Counted from the stretch's first letter, positions 1 through 7,577 are shown. The stretch is 19,940 bases of DNA from an uncultured Beijerinckiaceae bacterium (GCA_937863205.1 CALMGA010000118.1:1-19940); one strand, 5' to 3'. Numbers and translations: made by a program. The notes: generated from the letters alone by a model not told the origin.

Positions 1-903
1 ATGGACGAGGAGCGGCGCACGTCGGCCAACCTGATGGCCTGCATCGAGGCGGCGAGCGATCGCGTTTGCTTCATCAACACCGGCTTCCTCGACCGCACCG
101 GCGACGAGATCCACACCTCGATGGAGGCGGGTCCGATGGTGCGCAAGAACGCGATGAAGACGCAGCCCTGGATCGCCGCCTACGAGGACCTCAACGTCGA
201 CGTCGGACTTGCGCTCGGCCTGCCCGGGCGGGCGCAGATCGGCAAGGGCATGTGGGCGGCGCCCGACCAGATGGCGCTGATGCGGGCGATGAAGCGGACC
301 CATCCGGAGCAGGGCGCCAACACGGCCTGGGTTCCTTCGCCGACGGCGGCGACGCTGCACGCGCTGCACTACCAGGAGGTCGACGTCGCCGCCCGCCAGG
401 CCAAGCTGCGCGCGCGCAAGCCGGCCGAGCTGACCGACCTGCTGACCATCCCGCTCGCCCAATCGAACTTCGATCCCCAGGAAGTGACGCAGGAGCTGGA
501 GAACAACGCGCAGGGGCTGCTCGGCTACGTCGTGCGCTGGATCGACCAGGGCGTCGGCTGCTCCAAGGTGCCCGACATCAACAACATCGGCCTGATGGAG
601 GACCGCGCCACCCTGCGCATTTCCTCGCAGCACATCGCCAACTGGTTGCACCACGGCGTTACCACACAGGACGAGGTGATGGCGGTGCTGAAGCGGATGG
701 CGGCCGTGGTCGACAGGCAGAACGAGGGCGACCCGAACTACGTGCCGATGACCGGCAACTACGAGGGGCCGGCGTTCCAGGCGGCATGCGACCTCGTCTT
801 CAAGGGCCGCGAGCAGCCCAACGGCTACACCGAATACATCCTCACCGCTCGCCGCCGCCAAGCCAAGGCGCGCGGACCGCGCGGGCTCACCGCCGCGGCG
901 TAG
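1..903 (+). CDS. glcB: Malate synthase G, C-terminal part (5' end outside window)
   Basis: Condenses glyoxylate with acetyl-CoA to give malate in the glyoxylate and glycolate pathways; a cytosolic enzyme. The 300 visible residues align throughout with my recollection of the last ~300 residues of E. coli GlcB (about 720 aa). Landmarks are MDEERRTS at the very start, [48 protein letters not shown], the cysteine segment GCSKVPD, and [18 protein letters not shown], which holds the aspartate taken as the catalytic base in this family. The ATG at position 1 is an internal methionine, not the start: the first ~420 residues, including the N-terminal part of the TIM barrel, lie upstream of the window. 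The gene ends in TAG after an Ala/Arg-rich tail. The 3' neighbour (fsr) converges on it. Confidence 0.97.
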   Translation: MDEERRTSANLMACIEAASDRVCFINTGFLDRTGDEIHTSMEAGPMVRKNAMKTQPWIAAYEDLNVDVGLALGLPGRAQIGKGMWAAPDQMALMRAMKRTHPEQGANTAWVPSPTAATLHALHYQEVDVAARQAKLRARKPAELTDLLTIPLAQSNFDPQEVTQELENNAQGLLGYVVRWIDQGVGCSKVPDINNIGLMEDRATLRISSQHIANWLHHGVTTQDEVMAVLKRMAAVVDRQNEGDPNYVPMTGNYEGPAFQAACDLVFKGREQPNGYTEYILTARRRQAKARGPRGLTAAA

Positions 904-1268
904 CACCATCGAATATCGCGCCTTCGTTCAGCGCTTCACGTTCGGGGACGGTGTCGCCAGCGTCACGGACCTGGGTTGCAGCGACTGGCGATTCTCGCGG
1001 TTGATGGGTGGGCGACTACGTCGAACGAGTCCGCGAACGATACCGTTGGGCGCTGTTGACCAACGCCGTGGAGCGCTCGGAGGCCGCCAGTCGCAACATC
1101 GCCGCCGACTGGCGGCCGCTGCGACTCGACCGGCCTCCGTTCGACATGCCGGGCGCCGTTGTTCCGAACGGCTTCCCGCAGGCCGGAAGCCACTTCTGGA
1201 AGAACCACGTTTATCTCGGCTGCGGCCGCAGCTGAACTGTTCCGCCTTTACGGCGTCGAAGGCGGGAA
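904..1268. other. Convergent intergenic region after glcB
   Basis: 365 bases between the 3' ends of glcB (plus) and fsr (minus). It holds 7-bp inverted arms (954-960 and 985-991) separated by 24 bases, which could be a weak terminator stem but have no T-tract. One modest open frame (1008-1235, plus, GTG start, 75 codons) is listed separately. I see no RNA gene, repeat or mobile element here. Confidence 0.5.
1008..1235 (+). CDS. Possible small ORF of unknown function
   Basis: A 75-codon frame that opens with GTG and ends in TGA. The predicted peptide is charged and ends in a Trp/His/Tyr/Cys-containing tail (FWKNHVYLGCGRS). Third positions are mostly G or C, as in real genes of this window, but reading frames of this length are common by chance at this GC content. 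No clear Shine-Dalgarno sequence precedes the GTG and I recognise no family. It could be a decayed gene end or pure chance. Confidence 0.2.
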   Translation: MGDYVERVRERYRWALLTNAVERSEAASRNIAADWRPLRLDRPPFDMPGAVVPNGFPQAGSHFWKNHVYLGCGRS

Positions 1269-2519
1269 TCAGCGCGCGGTCGATCGCTCCATCCGCGGCA
1301 GGAACCAGGCGAGCAGCCCGATGATCGGCAGAAAGGCCGTGACGCGGTACACCGTGACGATGTCGGTGTGGTCGGCAAGTACGCCGAGCAGCGCCGCGCC
1401 GAGCCCGCCCATGCCGAAGGCGAAGCCGAAGAACAGGCCGGTGATGGTGCCGATGCGCGCCGGCATCAGCTCCTGGGCGAACACGATGATCGCGGGAAAG
1501 GCCGAGGACAGGATCAAGCCGATCAGCACCGCCACGATGCCGGTCGCGGCCAGGTTGAGGTAGGGCATCAGCATCGTCAGCGGCAGCACGCCGAGGATCG
1601 ATCCCCAGATCACCAGCCGCCGTCCGAAACGGTCGCCGATCGGCCCACCGAAGAAGGTGCCCACCGCCGTCGCCATCAGGAACGCGAACAGGAAGTACTG
1701 CGAGGTCTGCACCCCGACGCCGAACCTGTGGATGAGGTAGAAGGTGTAGTACGACGACAGGCTCGCCATGTAGACGAACTTGGAGAAGATCAGCACCAGC
1801 AGGATCGCCACCGCGATGGCGACCGTGCGCCGGGGCAGGGCGACGGGCGCCGCGGCCACCCGCGCCACGCCGCGGCGCGAGGCGAGGTGGCGATGGTACC
1901 ACAGGCCGACGGTCGACAGGGTCAGGATGCCGACGAAGGCGATGAGCGCGAACCATTCGATCGAGCGCTGGCCGTGCGGCACCACCACGAAGGCGGCGAG
2001 CAGCGGCCCGAGTGCCGCGCCCCAGTAGCCGCCGACCTGGAACAGCGACTGGGCGAAGCCGTATCGCCCGCCCGCCGCCGCGCGGGCGATGCGCGACGCT
2101 TCGGGGTGGAAGATCGATGATCCGACGCCGACCATCGCCGCGGCGACGAGCAGGGCGTGGAAGCTCCCCGCCCGCGACAGCAGGATCAGCCCGGCGAGCG
2201 AGAAGGCCATACCCACCGCGAGCGAGAAAGGCGCCGGGCGCTTGTCGGTGGCGAAACCGACCGCCGGCTGCAGGAAGGAGGCGGTGAGCTGGAAGGCCAG
2301 CTGGATCAGGCCGATCTGCCCGAAGTCGAGGTGAAACGACGTCTTCAGGATGGGATAGATGGACGGCACCAGCGACTGCACCGTGTCGTTGACGAGGTGC
2401 GAGAAGCTGAGGGCGAACAGAACGGCGAGAACGGTCTGCTCCCCGCCGGCGCGGGCGCTTTGCCCGATCGTGGGTGGCAGGTCGAGCGCCGCCGCGGGCG
2501 CGTCGGATCGCGCGGTCAA
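1269..2519 (-). CDS. fsr: MFS efflux transporter, fosmidomycin-resistance (Fsr) family
   Basis: A 416-residue inner-membrane major facilitator with about 12 hydrophobic segments, expected to export small drugs by proton antiport. It follows my recollection of E. coli Fsr almost from end to end: SFSHLVNDTVQSL near residue 40, YPILKTSFHLDFGQIGLIQL, FQLTASFLQPAVG, SIFHPEASRIAR, AQSLFQVGGYWGAALGPL, LLVLIFSKFVYMASLSSYY, FGGPIGDRFGRR, VIWGSILGVLPLTM, FAQELMPARIGTITGL and FFGFAFGMGGLGAALLG. The chosen start is TTG at 2519, preceded at about 8 bases by GAGGA. It is the last of three minus-strand genes, 129 bases below the AI-2E permease, so it may be in the same transcript or have its own promoter. 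Fosmidomycin itself is only the best-known substrate of the family; the natural one here is unknown. Confidence 0.92.
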   Translation of the reverse strand: MTARSDAPAAALDLPPTIGQSARAGGEQTVLAVLFALSFSHLVNDTVQSLVPSIYPILKTSFHLDFGQIGLIQLAFQLTASFLQPAVGFATDKRPAPFSLAVGMAFSLAGLILLSRAGSFHALLVAAAMVGVGSSIFHPEASRIARAAAGGRYGFAQSLFQVGGYWGAALGPLLAAFVVVPHGQRSIEWFALIAFVGILTLSTVGLWYHRHLASRRGVARVAAAPVALPRRTVAIAVAILLVLIFSKFVYMASLSSYYTFYLIHRFGVGVQTSQYFLFAFLMATAVGTFFGGPIGDRFGRRLVIWGSILGVLPLTMLMPYLNLAATGIVAVLIGLILSSAFPAIIVFAQELMPARIGTITGLFFGFAFGMGGLGAALLGVLADHTDIVTVYRVTAFLPIIGLLAWFLPRMERSTAR

Positions 2520-2648
2520 ACCAGACGTCCTCGCTCAAGGGGCGCTCGAAACGCCCGGGGATTTCCGGGCTTATCTGCGTCCGCTGCGCCGATGCGACAA
2601 GTCCCGATCGCGTGAGCACCTCCGCCGGACGTCGACCGGAGTTGCCGA

Positions 2649-4613
2649 TCAGGCCGCGACGGTTTCCGCCGCCGGCAGGCGGGCCTCGTCGAGGCAGTGT
2701 TCCACCGCTGCCGACAGCGTGCTCACGAAGAGATCGGCGCCCAGCGCACGCCGCGTCGCCTGATCGGCCAGCAGCGGGTCGTCGATCGGCCAAAGGCCGA
2801 CGAGCAGCTTCTGCCGAGGCAAACGCTCGCGAAGGCGTTGCAGGAGGTAGCGCAGGTGCGAGGGGCTGCCCTTCACCTGCAGGTAGGCGATGCACACCAT
2901 CGCGACGCCGGTGAGATCGACGCTTTCGATGCCGCGCCGCGACACGTCCTCATGCGCGACCACGCGAGCCCCCAGACCGTGCTTCTCCAGCAATTGGGCG
3001 AGGATGCTCGCCGCCGCCGAATCAAGCGGGCCGCGTCCGGCGACGCACAGCACGGCTCCGGGATGTTGCCACTCCGGGCGTACCTCGTCGGGGCCGAGGT
3101 GAGCGGGCACTTGGCGCGGCGGCGGCAGGCTTTGCTCGGCGATGGTGGGCACATCCGAATTACCCTTCCTTTCCGGCGCAACGGGACTGCGGTCCTGATG
3201 CTTGGCGAGGTCGGCGACGAGGTCCTGCACCGACTCCTTGATGCTTTCGAGTTGCCCCTCGCCGATCACGCCGCGCTCGGCATCGTTGGCGGCGAGTTGC
3301 AGGCCCTTGAGCGCGACGTCGTCGTAGTAGGCGATCAGCGGACGGTCCTTCAGGAGCTTCTCGGCGAAGTCGTGCGCTTCGTCGGGATCGCCGGCGAGGA
3401 TGCGCTGGTAGAAGTTCTCGACGGGGGTCAGGGCAGGGCGGTCGCCGAGCAGGACGTCGAGAAATTCGAGGTGCTCGACGTGGCGCCCCAGCACCACCAG
3501 CAGCACGGTGAAGGGCGTCGACAGGATCAGGCCGATGGGGCCCCACATCCAGGCCCAGAACAGGGCGGAAACGATCACGGCGAAGGGGGACAGTCCGGTG
3601 GAATGACCGTACAGCAGCGGCTCGACGACCTGGCCCATGATCGTCTCAAAGACGGCGAACAGCACCGCCACCTCGATCGCCATCGTCCAGCCCGGCACCA
3701 CCGCGGCGGCCAGCGCCAGCGGCAGCAGGGCGGAAATGGCCGAGCCGATGTAGGGCACGAACCGCAGCAGGGCGGCGTTGACGCCCCACAGCACCGGAGA
3801 AGGCAGGCCGATCGCCCAGAGCCCGACGCCGACGATGATGCCGAAGGCGGCATTGATGCCGAGCTGGGTCAGGAAGTAGGTCGACAGCCGCCCGGCCGCA
3901 TCGTCCATCGCCGCCGTGGTGCGATGCAGGTCGGAGGAGCCGAAGAGCCGGATCATGCGATCGCGCAGGTCTTCGCGCTGCATCAGCAGGAAGATCACCA
4001 CCACCAGCACGATGCCAAGCGTTGTCAGCGGCGACACCACCGGGCCGAGCACGGTTTCGGCGACGGTGAGGGGCGACACCTCCTGCTCGGGCAGGCGGAC
4101 GAGGATCGGCTTCTCCTTGGGAGTGGACGGATCGCTGCGCGCGGACGGAGCGGTGCCGCCGGATGCGTCCGTGCCTTCCCGCACGGCGGTGTTGGCCCGG
4201 TGGATCAGCGCCGACACCTTGCCGAACACGCCGCTCTGCAGCGCCCCGATCTTGGTTTGGACCGTCTGCTGGTAGCGCGGCAGGTCGCGGCCGAGATCAG
4301 CGATCTGCAGGCCGATCACGCCGCCGATCGTGAGGATCAGGCCGAGCGCCAGAACAACGGTGACGACGATCGCCGGCGCGCGCGGGACGTACCAGCGCCG
4401 CAGCAGGTTGACCGCAGGCGCCAGCACGAAGGACAGCAGCACCGCCAGCACCAGCGGGATGAACACCTCGCGGCCGATGTAGAGCGCCCCGACGCAGACG
4501 ATGATGACCGCGAGCGTGCCCAGGCCGGAGGGACCGGGCGTCGCCGGCGGGGCGACGCGGGCCGGGCGCAGCGGCGTCGGCGCCAGGGAAGCGGAGGAGG
4601 TAGCGGACGGCAT
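2649..4613 (-). CDS. AI-2E family permease (UPF0118/DUF20) with long C-terminal cytoplasmic extension
   Basis: A 654-residue membrane protein. Residues ~30-390 form the AI-2E/PerM-type permease core: two or three N-terminal membrane helices, a large soluble loop (~105-190), then five or so helices with the family signatures LLRFVPYIGSAIS and EPLLYGHSTGLSPFAVIVSA. Family members are usually about 350 residues. Here some 260 more follow: a helical stretch (~395-490), a Pro-rich linker, then an alpha/beta domain (~525-640) beginning PGAVLCVAGRGPLDSAAAS and containing two further hydrophobic strands, recalling a B12-binding-like Rossmann fold without an obvious cobalamin His. The ATG at 4613 was preferred to an in-frame TTG at 4649, which lacks a ribosome site; neither has a strong one. 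The transported substrate is unknown; family members have been linked to AI-2, ions or organic osmolytes. Confidence 0.88.
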   Translation of the reverse strand: MPSATSSASLAPTPLRPARVAPPATPGPSGLGTLAVIIVCVGALYIGREVFIPLVLAVLLSFVLAPAVNLLRRWYVPRAPAIVVTVVLALGLILTIGGVIGLQIADLGRDLPRYQQTVQTKIGALQSGVFGKVSALIHRANTAVREGTDASGGTAPSARSDPSTPKEKPILVRLPEQEVSPLTVAETVLGPVVSPLTTLGIVLVVVIFLLMQREDLRDRMIRLFGSSDLHRTTAAMDDAAGRLSTYFLTQLGINAAFGIIVGVGLWAIGLPSPVLWGVNAALLRFVPYIGSAISALLPLALAAAVVPGWTMAIEVAVLFAVFETIMGQVVEPLLYGHSTGLSPFAVIVSALFWAWMWGPIGLILSTPFTVLLVVLGRHVEHLEFLDVLLGDRPALTPVENFYQRILAGDPDEAHDFAEKLLKDRPLIAYYDDVALKGLQLAANDAERGVIGEGQLESIKESVQDLVADLAKHQDRSPVAPERKGNSDVPTIAEQSLPPPRQVPAHLGPDEVRPEWQHPGAVLCVAGRGPLDSAAASILAQLLEKHGLGARVVAHEDVSRRGIESVDLTGVAMVCIAYLQVKGSPSHLRYLLQRLRERLPRQKLLVGLWPIDDPLLADQATRRALGADLFVSTLSAAVEHCLDEARLPAAETVAA

Positions 4614-4726
4614 GGCGCAGGCCTCGACGCGGGAACGATGCTGCAGCAACGCCGACGCTTGCGCAAAGGTGCATCACCCAGCCGATGTCTTGGGCTTAGA
4701 CCGGGCTCAGGTGCGCCCGAGCGACT

Positions 4727-5293
4727 TCACAGCACCGCTTCGATCAGCCCGAGCCGTCTGGCTTCCTCGGCTTCGATGTACCAGTTCGAAGGGGCGCGCC
4801 TGAGCACCTCCGCCATGTCGACCGACGAATCCTTGACCAGATTGGCGAAGCCCTCGTTCTGGATGGCGATCGAGCACTGGATCTCGTGCAGCGCCGCCTC
4901 GACGGTCGCGATGCAGGTGGTGAGCGGCCCGTTGATCTTCAGCTCCTTGGCCATCTTGCGCTCGTGGATCATCAGCCGCGTGCCGCGCGTCAGATAGCGG
5001 TTGCGGCGGGCGAAGAAGCTCATGAAGGTGGTGCCGGCGGAATAGATCGCCGCCTTGCCGAGAAACACGAAGCGGCGGCTGGGCGCGTGCTCGCTGGCGA
5101 AGCGGATGTCCTCGCCCATCATTCGCGCGACCTCGGGATCGCCGCCTAGGGTGGACAACTCCACCACCACCAGATCCTCGGACACGGCATCTTCGAACTG
5201 CCGGCGGAAGATCGCGTACATGTCGTAATCGACCTTGCCGCAGAGCCTCACGGCCGGCGCCTGAAAATCGGTGGAAAGGAGCTTGTCCGCCAT
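4727..5293 (-). CDS. ClpP-like (peptidase S14 fold) protein with altered catalytic triad
   Basis: A 188-residue soluble protein with the ClpP/crotonase-like layout. The oxyanion/substrate strand motif STLGGDP is at 47-53, the nucleophile elbow YSAGTTF has Ser85, and LMIHERK carries His110 at the position of the ClpP histidine. The final triad position, which in ClpP is the Asp before RFLSAPEA, aligns with Asn170 in SNWYIEAEEA, so the usual Ser-His-Asp set reads Ser-His-Asn. The N-terminal segment that ClpP uses for docking to its ATPase is also much shorter. I take it to be a side branch of the family, either a weak or ATPase-independent peptidase or a non-catalytic one. The ATG at 5293 is preceded by GGGAGAT at about 7 bases. 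It is the first of the minus-strand trio. Confidence 0.82.
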   Translation of the reverse strand: MADKLLSTDFQAPAVRLCGKVDYDMYAIFRRQFEDAVSEDLVVVELSTLGGDPEVARMMGEDIRFASEHAPSRRFVFLGKAAIYSAGTTFMSFFARRNRYLTRGTRLMIHERKMAKELKINGPLTTCIATVEAALHEIQCSIAIQNEGFANLVKDSSVDMAEVLRRAPSNWYIEAEEARRLGLIEAVL

Positions 5294-5428
5294 GCTGGAT
5301 CTCCCGGGCTGGACCCCCGAGCCGGCCAGCTGGCAGGGATCATGCCGTTGACGACCCTACGGGCGATCCATCCCGCCAAGCTCGCCGCCGCAAGAACCAT
5401 GAAGCGGCGGCTGGGCTTTAAGGAGGAG

Positions 5429-5453
5429 GGAACAACCTTCCGAAAACACGGTT
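5429..5453 (+). promoter_or_regulatory. EcfG-type (general stress) promoter candidate
   Basis: GGAAC at 5429-5433, 16 bases, then GGTT at 5450-5453. The alphaproteobacterial EcfG consensus is GGAAC, 16-17 bases, CGTT, so only one -10 base differs. It lies 28 bases before the ATG of the exported protein gene at 5482 and on the right strand. The -35 overlaps a purine-rich run (aggaggaggg) that is not a ribosome site because no gene starts just after it. Confidence 0.5.
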
Positions 5454-5481
5454 GGCGCTGTCATAAATAAGGGAGGAATGA

Positions 5482-5751
5482 ATGAACCGCGCTGTTGTCA
5501 CCATCGCTGCCTTGACCATGACCCTGGGAGCCGCCCAGGCGCAGTCCTTGAACGCTCAGCCCAACGGGTCGGGCAGCAAGGATGGGAAAACCGTCGGCGC
5601 GACGGGGGCGATGGGCAACGCCAACGCCAATGGCGTCGCAACCGACCCGCAGGGTGTGGCCGAGCAGCAGAAGGGCACGACGAAATCCTCGCCGGGCACG
5701 GTCGGTGCCGCGCCGGGCGGAGATGTACCTTCGCAAAAACCCGATCACTGA
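5482..5751 (+). CDS. Small exported Gly/Ala/Asn-rich protein, unknown function
   Basis: An 89-residue product with a clear Sec signal peptide (residues 1-20, probable cleavage after AQA) and a mature part of about 69 residues. The mature part is rich in Gly, Asn, Ala, Ser and Lys, with no predicted globular core. A GGGAGGA ribosome site sits directly upstream; of two overlapping ATGs (5478 and 5482) only the second opens this frame. An EcfG-like promoter lies just upstream, suggesting induction in stress or stationary phase. Its last third (DPQGVAEQQKGTTKSSPG then GAAPGG) resembles the end of the convergent neighbour at 5835-6077, so the two may be distant paralogues. No family recognised. 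Confidence 0.8.
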   Translation: MNRAVVTIAALTMTLGAAQAQSLNAQPNGSGSKDGKTVGATGAMGNANANGVATDPQGVAEQQKGTTKSSPGTVGAAPGGDVPSQKPDH

Positions 5752-5761
5752 TCGGCTCCGG

Positions 5762-5792
5762 CCCGGCATGCGAGGACAAGGCGCATGCCGGG
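5762..5792. terminator. Perfect 11-bp inverted repeat between convergent genes, likely bidirectional terminator
   Basis: CCCGGCATGCG (5762-5772), a 9-base loop, then CGCATGCCGGG (5782-5792), followed by taatcttctgtt. It begins 11 bases after the stop of the plus-strand exported protein and lies 42 bases beyond the stop of the minus-strand one. The stem is strong but the T-tract is poor on both sides, which is common in GC-rich genomes. Confidence 0.55.
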
Positions 5793-5834
5793 TAATCTTC
5801 TGTTCACAAAACTGGACCGATCCCGAAGCACCGA

Positions 5835-6077
5835 TCAGTGCTTGCCGCCAGCGCTTTCCGCAGCTCCGCTCGTCGGCGGCGAGGTACCTTCCTTACGTGC
5901 CGCCTGAGGCGACATCCCTTCGGGATTTTTCAGATCGGCCGCGGGCGGGCTGGGCATTCCGACCGAAGGATCGTTGGCTGTCGGCTCCGTGGGAGCGTGA
6001 TCGCTCGGCGCGAGTTGGGCGATCGCAGGTGCCGACGCGAGAAGCAGCGCGGCGGCAGCCACCCTGAACAGAGTCAT
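5835..6077 (-). CDS. Small exported Pro/Ala/Ser-rich protein, unknown function
   Basis: An 80-residue product. Residues 1-20 form a signal peptide (MTLFRVAAAALLLASAPAIA, cleavage before Q21). The mature 60 residues are hydrophilic and disordered-looking, rich in Pro, Ala, Ser and Glu. The ATG at 6077 was chosen because AAGGAGAT precedes it at a good distance; the frame stays open upstream to 6638, but that part is an antisense reading of another gene. The segment NPEGMSPQAARKEGTSPP followed by GAAESAGG matches the C-terminal pattern of the convergent exported protein at 5482-5751. Probably a periplasmic or secreted peptide. Confidence 0.78.
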   Translation of the reverse strand: MTLFRVAAAALLLASAPAIAQLAPSDHAPTEPTANDPSVGMPSPPAADLKNPEGMSPQAARKEGTSPPTSGAAESAGGKH

Positions 6078-6194
6078 GCTTATCTCCTTCGAACCTGGAA
6101 CCCTGCCAACCAGCCCGATGCCGTTCGGTTTCGCGCCGAAAAACAACCGTTGCAGGCCATCAGCCGGGTAAGCCGACAGGTCGGACGAGACGAA

Positions 6195-6210
6195 CCCCGC
6201 CGAAGCGGGG
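6195..6210 (-). terminator. UUCG-tetraloop terminator after the Gly-rich gene
   Basis: On the minus strand this reads CCCCGC-TTCG-GCGGGG followed by TTCGTCTCG. A six-pair GC stem closed by the extra-stable C(UUCG)G loop is a classic intrinsic terminator core. It lies 29 bases beyond the stop codon of the Gly-rich gene that ends at 6239. Confidence 0.6.
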
Positions 6211-6238
6211 CTGCCACACCTTGGCGAACTATGAAACC

Positions 6239-6562
6239 TCAGTAATAGCCGTAGGGGCCGCAGTTCCCATAGCCGTAGTAGCCATAGCCGCACGCGCCAT
6301 AAGCACCCGCAGCCGCCAAGCCGAGACCAAGACCGAAGCCGCCAACGCCGTAACCACGGCCGTAGAAACCGCGACCCGCGAACCCACGCCCGCCGAAGCC
6401 GCCGACGCGTCCTCCGCCGAAGTGGGCGCCGCCACCGCCGAAGTGGGCGCCGCCGCCACCAAAACCGCGAGCCTCGGCGAGGGTCGGGACGGTCGCGATC
6501 GCGGCTGCGAATGTCAGCGCCGTTGCGCCGGCAAAAAGGGTCTTCCTGATCGTGTTGGACAT
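6239..6562 (-). CDS. Exported Gly/Tyr/Phe-rich repeat protein
   Basis: A 107-residue product. The signal peptide spans about residues 1-31 (SNTIRKTL, hydrophobic core, cleavage after AEA). The mature protein is almost entirely Gly with Phe, Tyr, Arg and Ala, including two copies of GGGAHFG near its start (a 21-base direct repeat at 6414-6454) and a Gly-Tyr tail ending GYGNCGPYGYY with two cysteines. Such low-complexity exported proteins are common in Rhizobiales and have no settled role; an envelope, adhesive or storage-granule protein is possible. The ATG at 6562 was preferred to the upstream in-frame start at 6598 because AAAGGAAA precedes it and the signal peptide begins there. It has its own UUCG terminator, so it is probably monocistronic. 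Confidence 0.75.
   Translation of the reverse strand: MSNTIRKTLFAGATALTFAAAIATVPTLAEARGFGGGGAHFGGGGAHFGGGRVGGFGGRGFAGRGFYGRGYGVGGFGLGLGLAAAGAYGACGYGYYGYGNCGPYGYY
6414..6454. repeat. 21-base direct repeat within the Gly-rich gene
   Basis: Two adjacent copies of a unit beginning ccgccgaagtgggcgccgcc at 6414 and 6435, identical except at the last base. They encode the doubled Gly-Gly-Gly-Ala-His-Phe-Gly segment on the minus strand, a typical slippage-prone expansion. Confidence 0.75.
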
Positions 6563-6931
6563 GTCCGGTTTCCTTTCTCGGAGATCGTTGGACTTCACCT
6601 ATGCAGCGAGGCAGACCGCACAAGACATTGGCGCACAACAGATCGTGAGAGCGGCGCGCGCATCACCGTGGAACCTTGCCAACCGTGTTCGCCGGCGAGG
6701 GGCGGCAGGACGCGCCACGGACGTCCGCCATGAGAACCAAGGCGAGTGGACCGCGAAATGCGGAGTATGGCGCCGACACGAAACGGCTCTTGCGTGGCTG
6801 CCAATTTTCGTTGCATTTCAGCAACAATTCGCAAAAGCTGCGGTCGCGACCACTTCAAGCCTTCGCGTCAACGCTTTCTTCACCTATCGTTCACCACGAC
6901 GTTCAGTGTAGCTGCAGGCGAAAGATCCACC
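6563..6931. other. Divergent intergenic region (Gly-rich gene / coiled-coil gene)
   Basis: 369 bases separating two divergent genes, so it should carry a promoter in each direction. It is visibly less GC-rich around 6781-6900 than the coding regions. A small inverted repeat (GTTGC, six bases, GCAAC; 6810-6825) is the only structure I see. I could not identify a convincing -35/-10 pair. A GGAAC at about 6671 has no partner GTT at EcfG spacing. Confidence 0.4.
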
Positions 6932-7459
6932 ATGGCGGCGGGTTCCCAGTCCGATAATTTCATGATGCGCCGGCTCGTCAGGGATGCCCTGACGACGCGT
7001 CCGGCACCACCCGCCCGTCCGCCCGCCGCGCCGGCTCCCGATTATGCGTTGGATCGCGAACACTCCCCGAGCTTGAAGTTCGAGGACGACGTCGCGGATT
7101 CGATCCGGGCCATCGAGCGGGTCGTCGAGAATTTCGGCACCTTGAAAGAGAATTTTCATTTCTACAAAGATCTCGTCGCAGACCTCAAAGCCAAGCTGGA
7201 AGATGAAAAGTCCCAGCGCGAGGAGATCCACCGCGAGCTCGGCACCATGGATCGCGCGCTGAAGGTCGAACGGGATCGGGCGGCACGGGCGGAAAGCAGC
7301 GCCAAGGCGTCGGATGCCGTGGCCAGGGACTTGGAACACCAGCTGGCCTCGCTGCAGTCGCAAACCGAGCGGCTGGTGAAGGCGATTTCGCTGCTGGTCT
7401 CCGCCGACGTCGACATGCGCGGCGAGAACATGGACAGCTCGCTTCGGCTGGTCTCCTGA
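6932..7459 (+). CDS. Coiled-coil protein of unknown function
   Basis: A 175-residue soluble protein with no signal peptide or membrane segment. Residues 1-45 are a Pro/Ala-rich, probably disordered head. Residues ~48-160 are strongly helical with heptad-like spacing and many Glu, Lys, Arg and Leu, for example LKAKLEDEKSQREEIHREL and LEHQLASLQSQTERLVKAI. The tail (~160-175) is short and polar. The ATG at 6932 was chosen because the upstream in-frame extension from 6746 is unlike coding sequence and would add a Cys/Arg-rich head; the ribosome site is weak. I do not recognise a family. The architecture suggests a structural or scaffold protein, possibly envelope- or division-associated, but that is only a guess. 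Confidence 0.72.
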   Translation: MAAGSQSDNFMMRRLVRDALTTRPAPPARPPAAPAPDYALDREHSPSLKFEDDVADSIRAIERVVENFGTLKENFHFYKDLVADLKAKLEDEKSQREEIHRELGTMDRALKVERDRAARAESSAKASDAVARDLEHQLASLQSQTERLVKAISLLVSADVDMRGENMDSSLRLVS

Positions 7460-7464
7460 TCCCT

Positions 7465-7486
7465 GACCCGAGGGTTTCCCCGGGTC
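7465..7486 (+). terminator. Hairpin after the coiled-coil gene, probable terminator
   Basis: GACCCG (7465-7470) pairs perfectly with CGGGTC (7481-7486), with extra GG/CC pairs inside the loop. It starts five bases after the TGA of the coiled-coil gene. No T-run follows, so efficiency is uncertain. Confidence 0.4.
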
Positions 7487-7577
7487 GTCACCGGCTGCCC
7501 TGGCGGGAATTGCGCTCGGGAAGCTCGTGGCCCTTGCCGCGTTCGACGTCAGCTCTCGCAACGTGATCTGCGCGGGG

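Noticed and set aside
928..2895. 655-codon minus-strand frame overlapping fsr
   Set aside because: Arg/Pro/Ala-rich translation with no family pattern; it is the other-frame reading of fsr, which is unmistakable.
2697..4997. 766-codon plus-strand frame antisense to the AI-2E permease
   Set aside because: Composition (Gln/Asp/His/Arg-rich, no hydrophobic core) is typical of antisense frames in GC-rich DNA; the permease signatures lie on the other strand.
6093..6125. EcfG-like GGAAC ... CGTT before the minus-strand exported protein
   Set aside because: Spacing is about 20 bases and it points away from the gene it would have to serve.
5835..6638. 267-codon version of the minus-strand exported protein
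   Set aside because: The upstream two thirds are an Arg/Trp-rich off-frame reading of the Gly-rich gene; the ATG at 6077 has a strong ribosome site and a clean signal peptide.
6671..6700. Second EcfG promoter (GGAAC at about 6671)
   Set aside because: No GTT at 16-18 bases and no gene start at the right distance downstream.
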